DNA from: Tanypteryx hageni
Lineage: Eukaryota; Arthropoda; Insecta; Odonata; Petaluridae
Direction of reading: 5' to 3'
DNA: 64,000 nt
Assembly (NCBI GenBank): GCA_028673005.1
Contig: CM054113.1
Location: 42,288,117 to 42,352,116 of the forward strand
Below are positions 12,368 through 23,795 of this stretch, piece after piece. Every line of letters starts with the position of its first letter. The first letter of the stretch is position 1. The notes below the pieces were generated by a model. The model did no database searches, was not told the origin of the DNA, and worked only from the letters and a program-made list of their open reading frames with translations. The position numbers and the translations under genes were made by a program.

Positions 12368-12430
12368 ATTTAGGTAACACTATAACTCTGGCTGTTGTAA
12401 CTCTCGCGTAACTAGGAGCGAGGTCCTAGG

Positions 12431-12702
12431 CAAGGGGTCGGTAACCTGCGCCTCTTTGGGTACTTGAGTGCGCCTCCTGAAACCAAATACTCTTTCCATA
12501 CAAAGCAACTAGAACATCCAATTCGCTCGTGACTTCAATTACCGAAAGTTGACGTTTACTTATATTAATATTCTGCAATATAAATTGAGATTTTAAAAAT
12601 AAAGAGGCATATTACTCACCAGTACTGCGGCTAATCTTATGTTGGGATTGTCTTTAATTAGGAAAACGTGGTTCTTCTGGTTAATTTGGTTGCCGACCCC
12701 TG
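12431..12702. mobile_element. hAT-type MITE
   Basis: Ends are CAAGGGGTCGGTAACC and, reversed, CAGGGGTCGGCAACC, an excellent inverted pair. Flanking octamers TCCTAGGC (overlapping the first base) and CCATAGGC are a degenerate duplication. The interior is non-coding. Confidence 0.75.
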
Positions 12703-13147
12703 CCATAGGCGATAGTCTGGTTCACCTGGCCCTATAACCGACTATGCATCACATAAATGGAAACACAAAGCTTTAATCAGATTTGATGATTTGAATTTCG
12801 GATCCTGGAGAGCTTTAAGGAAATAGTTTAAGCGTGGCATTAATCTCGATAACCGTAGGTACATTACGGAAGATAAAGTTAGGAGATGAACAAAAAAATA
12901 ACTTGCAGATATGAGTACCCAGATGATATTGGTCACCATCGTACGCGTATGCCAACGTCGCCTATTGCACAGTGGTTCTTCAGAGAAAATATTTCCCTTT
13001 TGTTTTAATCAGTAGTTTCCGACATCTACAACCCCACAAGGACAAAGTTTTCATAGAAAATCATACGATCGAGAACTTTTTTCACAAAGATTAAGAATAA
13101 TGTCGATGAAAGAAGGAGATTAATGTCAGAGTTGGTGCAAAGGTGTT

Positions 13148-13732
13148 TTGTTAGATTTAGAGAGAAAATATTTAAGAAATTCAATTCCTGGTATTCGCGA
13201 CTTAAAAATGTCACAGAAGAAGCACCATCAGACAGTCCGAGAGCGCAGCGGTGCTCGCGATCTACAGGTTTGGCGCTCCTTGATAGAAATCTGCCAAATT
13301 GGTGAACGAGTGGGAGGGAGTGCCATGTCGGGGCGTCTTAACTCCACCGCGTCGCTCCATCGAGTCCACCGCATGGAAAACACCGCCACCTACATGAACT
13401 CGCACTCTCCTAGTCCGCCTCGATGCTCCTCTCCGTCATTTACTCGCTCTCTCTCTGTCTCTCCGACGCTACCCATCTCTTACTCTCTGGACGACGTAAC
13501 TCACTATGCGCCGCCCTCACTTGTTGTGGCCGACGCTTCCTCTACCTTTCCACCTCCTCTTTTGGAGGGGCCTCCCTCTTCAGCCGACACGAACTACCAC
13601 AGCCCCCTCCCTTCCGTAATACGCTATCTACAAAAATTGGGAAAATTTTCCATTTCAAAACACGCCAATCATCCCATGGTCAACGAATACGGGTATCAAC
13701 CTCGAATACCATGCGTTGCTCCCTATCGGTAA
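13148..13732 (+). CDS. Unrecognised 194-codon ORF
   Basis: An open frame much longer than its neighbours, with GC content above the flanks. The first 50 codons are basic (ERKYLRNSIPGIRDLKM...), and the rest is Ser/Pro/Thr-rich (SPSPPRCSSPSF...). A second + strand frame (13123-13305) is open over the same start and reads RRRLMSELVQRCFVRFREKI, which looks at least as protein-like. No family was recognised, no splice context is compelling, and it may be a chance frame in pyrimidine-rich DNA or a fragment of a mobile element. Confidence 0.2.
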   Translation: MLDLERKYLRNSIPGIRDLKMSQKKHHQTVRERSGARDLQVWRSLIEICQIGERVGGSAMSGRLNSTASLHRVHRMENTATYMNSHSPSPPRCSSPSFTRSLSVSPTLPISYSLDDVTHYAPPSLVVADASSTFPPPLLEGPPSSADTNYHSPLPSVIRYLQKLGKFSISKHANHPMVNEYGYQPRIPCVAPYR

Positions 13733-13739
13733 AAAAAAA

Positions 13740-15160
13740 TAAATTGCGCTAATTTAGAATGGATGGGTAAGACGCCGCCGAGAAAGAATATGTCGGATTA
13801 CAAATGCTCATCTCGAAAGTTCAAGTATTTAATTACGAAAGGTTTTAGCGGGATGTCAAATCCCGGCTTTATACTCGATATTTCAATTTTCGCTTAAAAA
13901 TTTTGGGTGCTTCGTTTAAAAATTTAGAAAATGATAATGAATACTAGGTGGGAAAAATTTCTCATTTCATTGATCCCTGAATTTGTCCAATGATGTATGT
14001 TTCAGTCACCATGTTCATTATCATGGACAATCAATTGCATTAGTTCTATAATTCCTGGCACATATTGTGGATGCAATAGTAGATATAAAGGATGTTGGGA
14101 AGTGTATGGCCTATGATCTAAAAATTTGGTAAAGGAGTTACTGAAGTATTAATAATTATATTGCAATTAAAAGGGAAATATTTATTTCCCCAATGAAGTA
14201 TGATTGCAAGGATTAACTTAGGGGCTTTTCTAGTACAATTCTTCATGCCTGCTTCAGTTTTCCATTTTATCAAGTTTAGGCAGGAAGACATGCTGTAATT
14301 TGTAGATACTATTTGTTTGCTACCAATAACCAAGAATTGCTGTAATTTTCTATTTATAGAATGTTAATTCCAAGATGCTAAATAAATTCTGATACAGTAT
14401 ATATGTCCAGCTTACCTCTCAGGATTGAGATTACTGCTTATGACCTGTACTTTATATCATTAATACTATAAAAACATTTATTACCTGGAATTAATGTTAG
14501 ATAATATAATTTTAAAGTGAAAATTTTTAAAAAATTTGTAATTATTAATAATATTTTTTTCATGTAACACATTTTAAACAATGAAACTTAACCTCTGTGA
14601 ATTTCCATTTATAGTATGATATTTCAAAGATACATACTAATAAATTCTGGCACAGCAGCTATATCCTTATTTCTTTTGATTTTGTTCAATGCTAATGACC
14701 TGCACTTAATATCATTAAAACTATAAAAGTTTTATCACCTGGAATTAATGTCAGATAATTTCAATGTGTAGTCAGCATTTTAAAATTTTTGTAATTGTTA
14801 ATATTATTTGTTCACATGTCAAAGATGTATTTAAAAATGAAAAAAACTTTTGTGAATGCCTTTCAAGGAATTTCGTGACCTAGAAAGATAATAAACAAAG
14901 ATTTAATCAGATATAATGGCAAACTAAAAGATAAAATTTAAAGACTGAAAGGTATTGTAAAATTTTCATGCTCAAGTCTGAGAATTTTTCAAAGTCTTTC
15001 TATTTATATATCTGTCTTATTTGGTTTGTGTTTTTCTCAGTGATATCATTTCATTCCTTATCAACGTTTTAGTGTACATATGTTTGTTGCATTAGGGTGG
15101 ATCAAATAACTGTTATTCATAAAGAGGAGTGAATCACATTTTAACCCAACAGGGAAATGG
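13740..15160. other. AT-rich DNA downstream of DUOXA, nothing recognised
   Basis: CpG-poor, AT-rich sequence. An internal weak duplication is visible: 14360-14520 and 14635-14770 share ACCTGxAxTTxATATCATTAA and TTACCTGGAATTAATGT-like blocks. No gene found. Confidence 0.5.
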
Positions 15161-15161
15161 T

Positions 15162-15172
15162 TTTATTTTATT
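15162..15172 (-). terminator. Candidate polyadenylation signals for DUOXA
   Basis: Two overlapping AATAAA hexamers on the minus strand (TTTATTTTATT on the plus strand), about 720 bases past the DUOXA stop codon. The position suits an insect 3' UTR, but the hexamer is common in AT-rich DNA. Confidence 0.3.
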
Positions 15173-15886
15173 AAATATAACAATAATTGCCATCATTCAT
15201 GTCAGCATCAAAAACCTTTTTACAGTATTTGGCAGAAATATATAATTATATATTTCAGCTTCATTTTTTTTAAATAAATGAAGATGGGTAACTAGGGAAC
15301 TTTAAGCGTTTGTTGAATGAAAGGAAATCATAACTTGTTTTATGTAAAAATATATATTGAGCACTTAAATCCTTGCTCATGCATTGTAAATATATTCATT
15401 GGTTAAAAGAATTTAAAATATTTTCCCTTGATTAATCAAAAGTTAGGGAAAATACATTTAAGAATAACAGCCATGAAAATATTTTTGATTTGCAAAATGT
15501 CTGCAGATTTAAAAAATACTTGATACTCTCTCAACAAGTGATGAGAGTGACCCTATTATAAAAAAATTTCATCTCACATTGTTAGCAACCAAGAAACCTT
15601 GAACTAGTTAACATAGTTCAAGAACCATTCCTTGACTCATTCATAGTCCAGATAATAATCTACTTACACACTTCATAACATCATATCATGGAGTGTTCAC
15701 AAATTAATGGCTCAAATGAGCAGGAACTTTCTCAGTTCATTGTCAGAAAGACACAATAGCACATCACACAAAAAAAACAAAATTTCAGACACTTCTTGGG
15801 ACAGCCTTTTTTTCGAAGCACAAGACACTCATGCTCGTTGATAACTAATATTCTCACCACTAACCAACTTTACATAACAGTTTCCT

Positions 15887-16418
15887 TCATCTTACTATCT
15901 TCAGGGAAGTAATGTTGGATTGACTCGTGTTTGAGATAGGTATGATGCTAGGAGGATTTGTGTCTGCAGTGCATTCCCCACTCGGAACCATTCTGAGACC
16001 TCTATCAAGGAATGAAAGACCAAGGCTTGAAGCACCACTTGAGCCCGTGGAATCATGTCTCTTTCCAGTTATCCAGCCTTCACTACTTGCACCTGATGAC
16101 GAGCTCGAATCTTGGGAATCACTACGACGGAAATTAGGAAGGATTGTGGCCTCAGGACGACTTTGTCGTCTGAAGCTGACTACTGTTGGCCTTGCACCCA
16201 CTTTTCCATTCAGTTCAACACCAGAAGCACCCATGGCAGAGACTCTTTGTAGGCCACGGTGGTGGGCAAAAGGTTGGTCAATTTGTTTCCCAAGGTTCAT
16301 GCGCTGATGTTGCATCAAATGAGGGTAACGCCAAGGGGATTTTGGTGGATCCATCTCGAATGCACCATTATCCAATCCAGCAACATTTTGCAGATGCTTT
16401 TCTCGCTTTGACAGCCTT
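15887..16418 (-). CDS. DUOXA: DUOXA, last coding exon (Ser-rich cytoplasmic tail)
   Basis: The last exon of the dual oxidase maturation factor gene. It follows an acceptor reading CTTCAAACAG; its first base completes the Arg codon left by the previous exon, and the frame runs 176 codons to TGA at 15887-15889. The start reads RRLSKREKHLQ and continues GAFEMDPPKSPWRYPHL, a Pro/aromatic motif that I believe recurs in insect homologues. Then comes a disordered tail with two Ser-Gly-Ala repeats (SSSSSGASSEGW and STGSSGASSLG) and several basic residues. The tail lies after the fifth membrane span, so it should be cytosolic. Vertebrate DUOXA tails are shorter and poorly conserved. The frame has no interruption, so this is a live gene as far as seen. 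Confidence 0.8.
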
Positions 16419-16750
16419 CTGTTTGAAGTTGTTATGGCAAAAAGAGAGAAGTGCAACAATGTTCCAATTAAAAAAGTACCTTTTCCAGTCAAAAAAAGGG
16501 TTAGATAACAGCATATATTTATTTTTCTATAAAGTAAATCAGATTATTATTAAAGAATAAATTACTCTTATGAATTAATTAATATATGGCAAGAGTATGC
16601 ATTTCATAATGAAATAATATTAACTACTGCTTGAACAATCATGAGGTTTACATGTTTACTGTTTACTTAACATGAAATACAATTTTTTGAAAAACTGAAG
16701 CTATTAACAAACACATATTGAAATTATTTCTCATAAAAAACATAACATTA

Positions 16751-16962
16751 AAAACTCAAAGACAATATTTGTAAAAAGAAATTTATCAAATGACTTGGTA
16801 CAAATTTAACTACAAAATGAGAGAGAACCAATTTTATTAATTTACAGAGTCATCATCAGGTACTGTAGTTGATGACTCTGTGGATCAAAACCATGGCAGT
16901 TTCTCTCATTAGTACAAAGTCATTTAATAAATTTGTTTTCACAAATTTTGTCTATGAGTTTT
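16751..16962. repeat. Palindromic foldback element in the last DUOXA intron
   Basis: Arms of about 80 bases: 16751-16832 (AAAACTCAAAGACAATATTT ... AAATGACTTGGTAC ... AATGAGAGAGA) mirror 16897-16962. The centre is a second inverted pair, ACAGAGTCATCA (16852-16863) and TGATGACTCTGT (16878-16889). The central CTGATGA-like motif recalls the hammerhead-like cores at 46.3 and 63.8 kb, but no GAAA follows a stem here. Non-coding. Confidence 0.7.
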
Positions 16963-18250
16963 CAGTATGCCATTGCAGTAACTAAGTGACATCTACATCA
17001 GTTGAATTTATGAGATTAAAAGTTTCATAAATATGATAAATTCAAACAATAAATATAATCTGGAAAAATGCCTTGATTCCTTTTTATATGATTAGAAATT
17101 AAATAAGTAACCTCTATTGCAATACAAAATTTTCAGGAAATTACTTTCTAACCTTCAGCTTTACTGCATGTGTTAGAGAATTGCTTCTCTGCATTCAATT
17201 AACCCACTAAGCATGCATGAAAAAATGTTTTACTGAGGGTATTTTATGTTAACATTCCTTATCATCTTAATGCAGCAGATCAATGTAAACAATGGGAGAT
17301 TTTACTGTTTTTTAATGCTCAGAGAAATTTTATAATCTGATCTTCAAACAACCATTCATAGCTTCTTAAAATTATTTTTCTTTTCAAGTTTTCTCCTTTT
17401 CTTTAGTCACGGTTGCTGATATGCAGGATACCATCAAAGTAATGAGAGCAGTGATAAAAACACTCTCTTAAGTATAATTAAATACTTAACCCGCCATTGG
17501 TCATGTGGTGAGTGAATCCCTCACCTCGAGAATAAACATGCTTTCATTTTTTTCTATAGAAGTTATGATTTTCGGGATCAGTATAGCTTCCTAAAAATAA
17601 TCGAATTTACATCAGATTTTATCACATATATTTTTTTTCATGGGTAGCAAAAATAGAAATGCATATGATTAAGAGGATAGTGTCCATTCACCCATCATCA
17701 AGTGTGTTACATTTATTATGCATCAGTCTTTTCACCATATTGAAATTGTACGATTAAATTGTAGCTTTATTTTAATTTTATAACAATTTCCATATTATTT
17801 CTAGCGTTTTATTTTTTAGAATTGTGTATTAGAGTATTTTTCATTATTATTGAAAATTAATAAAATCTTTATGAAAAATATATTAATGCTATTTTTATTT
17901 ATATTTTTACTTGCACATATTTTAAGTATATGAAATTGCGGAAGGTAATGCTTAAATGATATAACAAATAATTATTTTTGTTGCAATAAAGGAACAATCA
18001 TCTGGGTGAGCATGGCCCTCACCTGTGACCATTGGTGTCACGAAATACAATACCAATACCAATGGTTGTTTAATAAGAAAAGCATAATATTTAAAAGAAA
18101 TAAGAAAATCAAGATCAATAAGCTAACCATGATTTTGTTGAAATGAAATTGATAGTATGAATGATGATTCAGCATTTGATTGAGAGTGCTTAAATAGGAT
18201 TAAACTTTTGCTATCAATTAACCATCATATAGAGAAATTTCAAGAATTTT
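16963..18250. other. Intron DNA, nothing recognised
   Basis: AT-rich, CpG-poor intron between the last two DUOXA exons. No repeat boundary or ORF of note. Confidence 0.5.
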
Positions 18251-18254
18251 GATG

Positions 18255-18415
18255 CGTTCTTTGCACCAAGTCCGTCCGCATGTTAAAACTTGGGAACCGC
18301 TACACATATTTTGATGAAATTTTGTATTGGAGAGTTTTGCTAAATTTGGTCGAACGATTCCAATTTTGGTTAAAATTGGACAACAATTACGACCACTTTA
18401 CACAAAGACCTAAAG
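18255..18415 (+). repeat. Single-unit copy of the 9675-10165 repeat
   Basis: Reads TTCTTTGCACCAAGTCCGTC, CGCATGTTAAAACTTGGGAA, GATGAAATTTTGTATTGG and GACAACAATTACGACCACTT, matching leader plus one unit of the repeat at 9.7 kb in the same orientation. This shows the 9.7 kb array is a locally expanded interspersed repeat. Confidence 0.75.
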
Positions 18416-19096
18416 CAACTCACTCAAATTTTAATCTCACTTGTGAGATTAATGTAGTACAATTTATAAATGCATATACAGTGCGATCAGGATCAATTGA
18501 ACTAATGGGATGTTCAGGCCATTCGAAACTCGTGAGAATTTCGAAACTTGTGACTTTTGTATTCAGTCACCTTAATATGTGCACGGAATATCATAAACAG
18601 GTTAATAAAACACCTTTAAAAGACTAAAACTATCTCTAAATTGCTGATGCAGCATAATACACAGTTAATATAAACTATATTAATGAATCGATAAGCAACA
18701 TAACTTTTACAAGTTGTAGGAAAAGTAAGATGTACAGTGTACTGAACTCAACCGAACTGCATGTTTGAATACTAACGCACTTATGGAATTCTGTTGACAA
18801 TGAACCATGTACCATGGTGTATAAGACAGAAAAAACTTTTATGATGAACTAAATATCCAAACCAAATTAAATTGGTTTTATGTGGCAGTTCAAAACTGCA
18901 AGATTTTGAACTTTGTGTATTCAAAACTTTGTGACTGCACTGTAATGAAAATTTTTTGATACTTCTCATGAGAATGTTTCATATAAAATATTCACACATT
19001 TATGTTGCATTTTGTTAGAATTGATTGTGTTTACAACATCATTTCAAGATGTTTATTTACAATTTTAGAAATTTTTTATGCTTCATACTGACTAAC

Positions 19097-19352
19097 CTAA
19101 GGATTCGGGAGCCAAGTCCTTCTGCAGGTGGTTCCTCAAGGGTAGCTCCTCCATTAGCTGGAGGTTGACCTCCTGAGGCACTCTTGCCACTGCCACCTCT
19201 TCGCTTGTTTCTTGTGTAGTGATGGCTTTCCTCAATGATAATGTGTCTGTCATATGGTGTGTCATAGTCAACCTCAAGGATTGTTGAAAATCGGTGAGGG
19301 AAAACCAGATCCACTGTTGCAATCACCATTCCAACAAATATACAGAGGGCAC
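19097..19352 (-). CDS. DUOXA: DUOXA exon: end of TM5 and start of cytoplasmic tail
   Basis: A 256-base exon bounded by acceptor TATTACAG and donor AG|GTTAGT. It opens two bases into a Gly codon and closes two bases into an Arg codon; both phases match the neighbours. It encodes ALCIFVGMVIATVDLVFP, the second half of the last membrane span, then HRFSTILEVDYDTPYDRHI and a basic stretch (YTRNKRRGGSGK) followed by a Gly/Pro/Glu-rich linker. The MVIAxxxxxxPHRxxxxxxxxxDED-like pattern matches vertebrate DUOXA just after the last membrane span (AMAVAHRMQPHRLKAFF). DUOXA proteins escort dual oxidase out of the ER and stay with it at the cell surface, where the enzyme makes hydrogen peroxide. Confidence 0.88.
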
Positions 19353-19396
19353 CTGTAATATGAATAGCTATTGTTATTCATTGTGACACTTCCAGG

Positions 19397-19557
19397 ATAT
19401 GTCCACTACCTATATGTCCACAGTATTTATGTCCACAGTCTTGAGGTACACTCTATTATGTGCACAGCCAATATGTCCACTGTCTTTAGGTCCACAGTCA
19501 ATACGTCCATATTTATATATGTCCACAGACTTTATGTCCACAGTCTTTAAGTCCACG
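19397..19557. repeat. Degenerate array of a TATGTCCACAGTCTTTA-like motif
   Basis: About nine imperfect copies of an 18-20 base motif centred on TGTCCACAGT occur in 160 bases (for example near 19397, 19413, 19427, 19462, 19480, 19499, 19518, 19534). It lies right beside the DUOXA exon at 19352. No open frame of interest. Confidence 0.7.
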
Positions 19558-19855
19558 TAAGGAAAATGGAGGGGGGGAAGAGAATATAAAGTAAAAGAAA
19601 CAGGGGGCAGAAGGTGGGGGAGGGAAATGGGGAGTGTAGGAAATCCTAATGAAACACAGTCGACATTGGTAACAATCAACTAAGAATTTTATAACAATTG
19701 CAAATACGCAGAAATAAAATAAAAACGGTGGAGGTAGAAGGGAGTGGGGGAGAAGAAGAGGGGTGTAGGAAATCCTAATGAAACACAATCGACATTGGTA
19801 TCAATCAAATAAGAATTTTATAACAATTGCAAATACGCAGCAATAAAATAACAAG

Positions 19856-20525
19856 AAGATCCAAACAGAACTTATGATGTCTACTTTCCATTTAATCATT
19901 TATTTAATACTTATATTGGCTTTAATAGCTTTAAAGTCATCGCGGGTATGTAGCTCTTTGTGTTCCCAAATTTCATAAGTTAGCGTTATAAAATACTACA
20001 AATTCATTCGAACGGAATATTAAATTGATCACGCGTATTTGTGCGACTAAAATAACGCGTGTGCGTATTAGAATATACCGAATCTGAGTCCAACAATGGT
20101 TGTTGCTATGGCAACACTCGTAATGAGTGATAAAAACTGCTAAATCGTCAGTATTTACGCGAAGTATAAGAAATATAATCGATAAGCAAAATTCTATGAT
20201 AAAAATTAAAATCTTCATTCCTTTCCTCAGAGAATAGTGCAAAAATCTCTCCGATATTACAATTCTAAGATGTTTTAATGTGCAAGAGAAAATTGCCCTG
20301 CACGATGGATTTCAGATTTCCCATGTAAATCAAATGGGAAGGATAGTTCCTGGAATCGAACCCGGGACTTCAATATTCGCAACAAAGACTATCCTCAGGA
20401 GATCGGCCCATATAGCAAGAGATTTCATCCAAGTTTCATGCAAATCGGTCTATTGGTTCAAAAGTTAATATGGGGGACGGGTAGACAGACAGACAAAAAG
20501 ACAAAACTATAAGCCTATTTCCATT
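19856..20525 (-). mobile_element. Segment inserted in the repeat block, with tRNA-like B box and retroelement-like tail
   Basis: It interrupts the repeat block between copies two and three. On the minus strand it contains GGTTCGATTCC (near 20355), a perfect RNA polymerase III B-box sequence. On the plus strand it contains TTTCATCCAAGTTTCATGCA, CAAATCGGTCTATTGG and GACAGACAGACAAA, a string common near the ends of arthropod repeats. No clear target duplication was found, so its class is uncertain. Confidence 0.35.
20102..20115. promoter_or_regulatory. Perfect X-box-like palindrome (RFX site)
   Basis: GTTGCTATGGCAAC fits the X-box consensus bound by RFX factors (GYTNYYATRRNRAC) at every position. 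It sits in the intron segment inserted in a repeat block, so it may be a chance or transposon-borne site. Confidence 0.35.
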
Positions 20526-20871
20526 CTGGAAAGTAGGCTAAAAATGGAGGAGGAGAGAGAAAAGGGGGGTGAGTCAGTGAAATCCTAAGGAAACAGTCGA
20601 CATTGGTGTCAATCGACTAAGAATTTTATAGCAATTGCATATACCCAGCAATAAGATAAAAATGGAGAGGGTAGACTGTGTTTCCTTAGGATTTCTCACA
20701 CATTCCCCTCTTTTTTTCCCCCACCCCCTTCTACCTCCACCGTTTTTATTTTATTGCTGCGTATTTGCAATTGTTAAAATTCTTATTTGATTGATACCAA
20801 TGTCGATTGTGTTTCATTAGAATTTCCTACACCCGTCTTTTTCTCTCCCCCCCCCCCCGCCCCCCCCTTCA

Positions 20872-21142
20872 CAACACCTTTTCTCAACCTGTGGATCGCA
20901 AAGGAACTTGAGGTGGGTCGGGGAAAGATTTATAAATAGTTGATTTTGATAATTTTTTACATTTTTTAAAATGAGTTCGCGATAAAATAGTCAAAGAACT
21001 CATGATAGTACAGTTTGCGACCTCTGTGGACACACACATACTATCCACTGCTTGAAAAATGAGTATATAGATAATAGGTGGGTCCCAGGTAAACTCTATA
21101 AGCATAGGTGGGTCGTGCTATTTAAAAGGTTGGGAAACGCTG
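20872..21142. mobile_element. Degenerate hAT-like MITE
   Basis: The left end, CAACACCTTTTCTCAACC, and the right end, reversed, CAGCGTTTCCCAACC, are imperfect inverted repeats of the type found on hAT elements; the left interior has GGTGGGTCGGG and the right GGTGGGTCGTG. No clear 8-bp duplication was seen. Confidence 0.45.
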
Positions 21143-21595
21143 ATCTAGATATTTCAGTCTTTCCTTTTCTCAAGTCAATTATTCTCTTATATCAACTGTT
21201 TCTGCTTCTCTGTACCCATAATTATGTCGTGATATTTTTTGTTTAATATTCAAATGAAAAATACGGTATTTCTGAGCGCGCAAGCAGGTGGAGTGTTTAG
21301 TTTCAGAAATGTAGGAATGAAGCATAATCAGGTTTAAAAGCCGATTCACATTTTATAAACATTCATGTGTGAAAAGTAAGATGTGTATAGACTTGCTGAA
21401 ACAAGAAATATTAGGAGATAAAAATGACTCCTCCATCTTTCTGAAGATTTTAATCACTGCAGGGAACTAATAAAAGTCAAGCAATGCGAATGAAAACGCC
21501 AATTTCAGTCATTTCGATTCAATTCATATGGGTTGTTTTATCATCTGCATTTTTGGAATATTTGATTGTAGTGATTTTTAGGTGTGCAACCGATT

Positions 21596-23160
21596 GTGAT
21601 TCATCATCATCATAACAATTCTACCTTCCGGTAGGTTTTAGGCACACCTCATCCAATTGCGGCTATCCAAAGCTTTTCAAGTTCTCATACCCAATTCCTT
21701 CTTTTAATGCATCTAATATACATTTCCTCTTCCTATATCTTTGCCTCTTTCTTAACATTCTTCTTTGTATGTCTTCTTTTCATACACCGGTTTCTTTCAA
21801 ATTTTTACCCACCCATTTCTTTTGTCTGCCATAATTAAGGTCTTTTCTTCCCCTGCCATCTTCGAAACTTCCTCATTCATCTTTCTCTCGGTCTAACTAA
21901 TTTTCTCTAGTCTACGCCACACCCACATCTCAAACTCCTCTAATCTACCCACATCTTCTTCCCTCATTGTCCATGTCTTACACCCATATAACAAGTGGCG
22001 TAACTATTAGGTAGTGTGGGTGGCCAAATGCCAAGGGACCAGGGGCTCGAGAGAGGCTTGGAGGGGCCCTCGATTTATGTTTTATTGGGGAGGAGGGCCA
22101 TAGATAATATTTTACCATGGTCCCTTCTGCTCCTAGTTATGCCACTGTATATAACACTACATTCCATATCAGAATTTTCACCAACCTCTTCTTAAGATCT
22201 TTACTCAGACTGCTGCCCAACAAACTCTCGCCGACTCATAAATGCCTCCTTTGCTATTGCTATTCTTGCCCTGATCTCTTTCCCACTTCTTTCATCCTGT
22301 GACAGAATACTAAATAAACTAAACTAAAACATTCCACCAGTTCCAGCCTTTCTCCATCCACTGTAATATCGACCTGGTTATTGTCACTCTTGAAAAACCT
22401 AATCATTTTCGTTTTCCTCTTGTTTACGTTCATCCCCAATGCCTCTTCCTTCTCACTTAAGAAACTAACTAACATCTGTCTGCATATCTAACTGATTTTA
22501 CCAGGCTTCCTCCCACTATTACCCATTTCTACATCTTCCCATGTCTCCCTTATCATTTCTTCGGCATTAATGTCAAACAATGCTGCTGAGAGTGGGCATC
22601 CCTGTCTCACGCATCTTATTTACGTTGCTCAATCCGACTTTCCCTCTGTTACCCTTACCTGCGCAGCATGCTCCATATACAGATTTCTGATTAAATGCCT
22701 ATCTCTCCAATTCACCCCATTTTCCTCAACACCTCCATCAGCTTAGGCCATAAAACTCTGTCAATTGTTTTTCTAAATCCACAAAGTGCAATGATATAAC
22801 CTGGTTGTAATCAATGTTTCTTTCTGCCAATGTCCTCATCACGCCTATGGCATCTCTAGTGCCACCACATTTTTGAAACCGGGTCTAAACCTATACAGTT
22901 ATTAGCTTTTGCTTCATGCCTCCCATTCAAAATCCTGAAAGTAACTTTCGCTGCATGCGAAATTAAGCTGATTGTTCTATAAAACTGGCAATCGTTTGAT
23001 TTATACTTTTTCTTCAAGGGAATCAAAATTGATCTAATATTATATTAAAGTATCATGGGAACACACTCATCCAGAATTTACAATTAAAACTCTTCAACGA
23101 ACAATTTTAATTCTTCTTCCTCTATTGCTGTTGGAAGTTGGCCTAAACAGGTTAAACGAC
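21596..23160 (-). pseudogene. RTE-type LINE relic (reverse transcriptase part)
   Basis: Read on the minus strand, fragments in shifting frames follow the RTE reverse transcriptase in order: NDCQFYRTISLISHAAKVTF, RILNGRHEAKANN, IALCGFRKTIDRVLWPKLME, LMPKK and VGGSLVKSVRYAD, then the 22260-22475 frame with GMNVNKRKTKMIRF and VDGERLELVECFS. The 3' end has CCTACCGGAAGGTAGAATTG followed by an ATG/ATGATG repeat ending at 21596, the usual RTE tail. Many stops and frameshifts show an old dead copy, truncated at its 5' side near 23160. It carries a later MITE insertion at 21994-22148. Confidence 0.8.
21994..22148. mobile_element. hAT-type MITE inside the RTE relic
   Basis: Ends AGTGGCGTAACTA and, reversed, ACAGTGGCATAACTA. 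The octamer ATATAACA flanks it exactly on both sides (21986-21993 and 22149-22156). At 155 bp it is non-coding. RTE coding similarity resumes on the far side. Confidence 0.8.
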
Positions 23161-23634
23161 CTTAATCGAAGAATATGCACTTCATTATCAAACACTGAAA
23201 ATGTAGGCACATCCTAGTTATCACCAATAGCTATAACAAGGTTTATGATAAACCATATGCAAATTTAGGCTAGAATGCTTTCAAAATGCACATATGGTTT
23301 ATCACAGCGGTTCTCAATCGAGGGTACATGAACCCCTAGGGGTACAAAATTTCTTCAAAGGGGTACAGGGTGACAAGGGTGCTGATAGTGCCAACAGTAC
23401 ATTGGTGCAGAACCGAGGAAATTTTTGGGAGAGAGGCAGAAATTTTTTAAACAATTAGCTCAAAATGTGTGTAGAGTGAGTATCAGTACACAAGACGTTC
23501 TTAGTATACAAAGTTTTAACATTGTAGGCAAGGGGTGGGGTGGTGAATACGAGGAAAGGGAGAGACATAAATCGCCGATTTATTTGTCCTTCGACCTTAC
23601 GGGTGGAATTCAATTAAATATCTTCGGGGGTTAA

Positions 23635-23795
23635 CCAATGCCGAGACAGGATTCTCAACTTTGTCAGTAATAAAGACGCGGAACCGCAATTGTCTGACCT
23701 CCTAATACGATCTCATCCTTGCAGTGATCAAAATGCTACCACGCATCGAGAAGATTGTCTGGAAAACAGGTGCAAAATCGCACCAATGTAAATAA
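23635..23795 (+). pseudogene. hAT transposase C-terminal dimerisation-domain relic
   Basis: From 23632 the plus strand reads LTNAETGFSTLSVIKTRNRN and CLTS, then after a short break AVIKMLPRIEKIV. This corresponds to the NEAGFSxLxxIKTKxRNxL and LRLALxxxxPRIxxLV signatures at the C-terminal end of ZBED/SCAND3-like hAT transposases, where the dimer forms. The catalytic part is missing, lost before or with the insertion at 23951. Confidence 0.75.

Larger units (their letters stand above)
19558..20870. repeat. Dispersed repeat block, four copies in two orientations
   Basis: A unit reading AAATCCTAATGAAACACA, TCGACATTGGT, CAATCxAxTAAGAATTTTAT and GCAATAAAATAA occurs at about 19645-19728, 19770-19855 and 20577-20660 on the plus strand and, inverted, at about 20680-20835. 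Units are separated by G-rich (plus strand) or C-rich (last copy) tracts, including a run of C at 20848-20867. Copies two and three are separated by a different segment (19856-20525), probably an insertion. Confidence 0.7.

Noticed and set aside
15927..16560. Plus-strand ORFs of 124-126 codons over the last DUOXA exon
   Set aside because: Reverse shadows of a minus-strand exon with matching splice phase.
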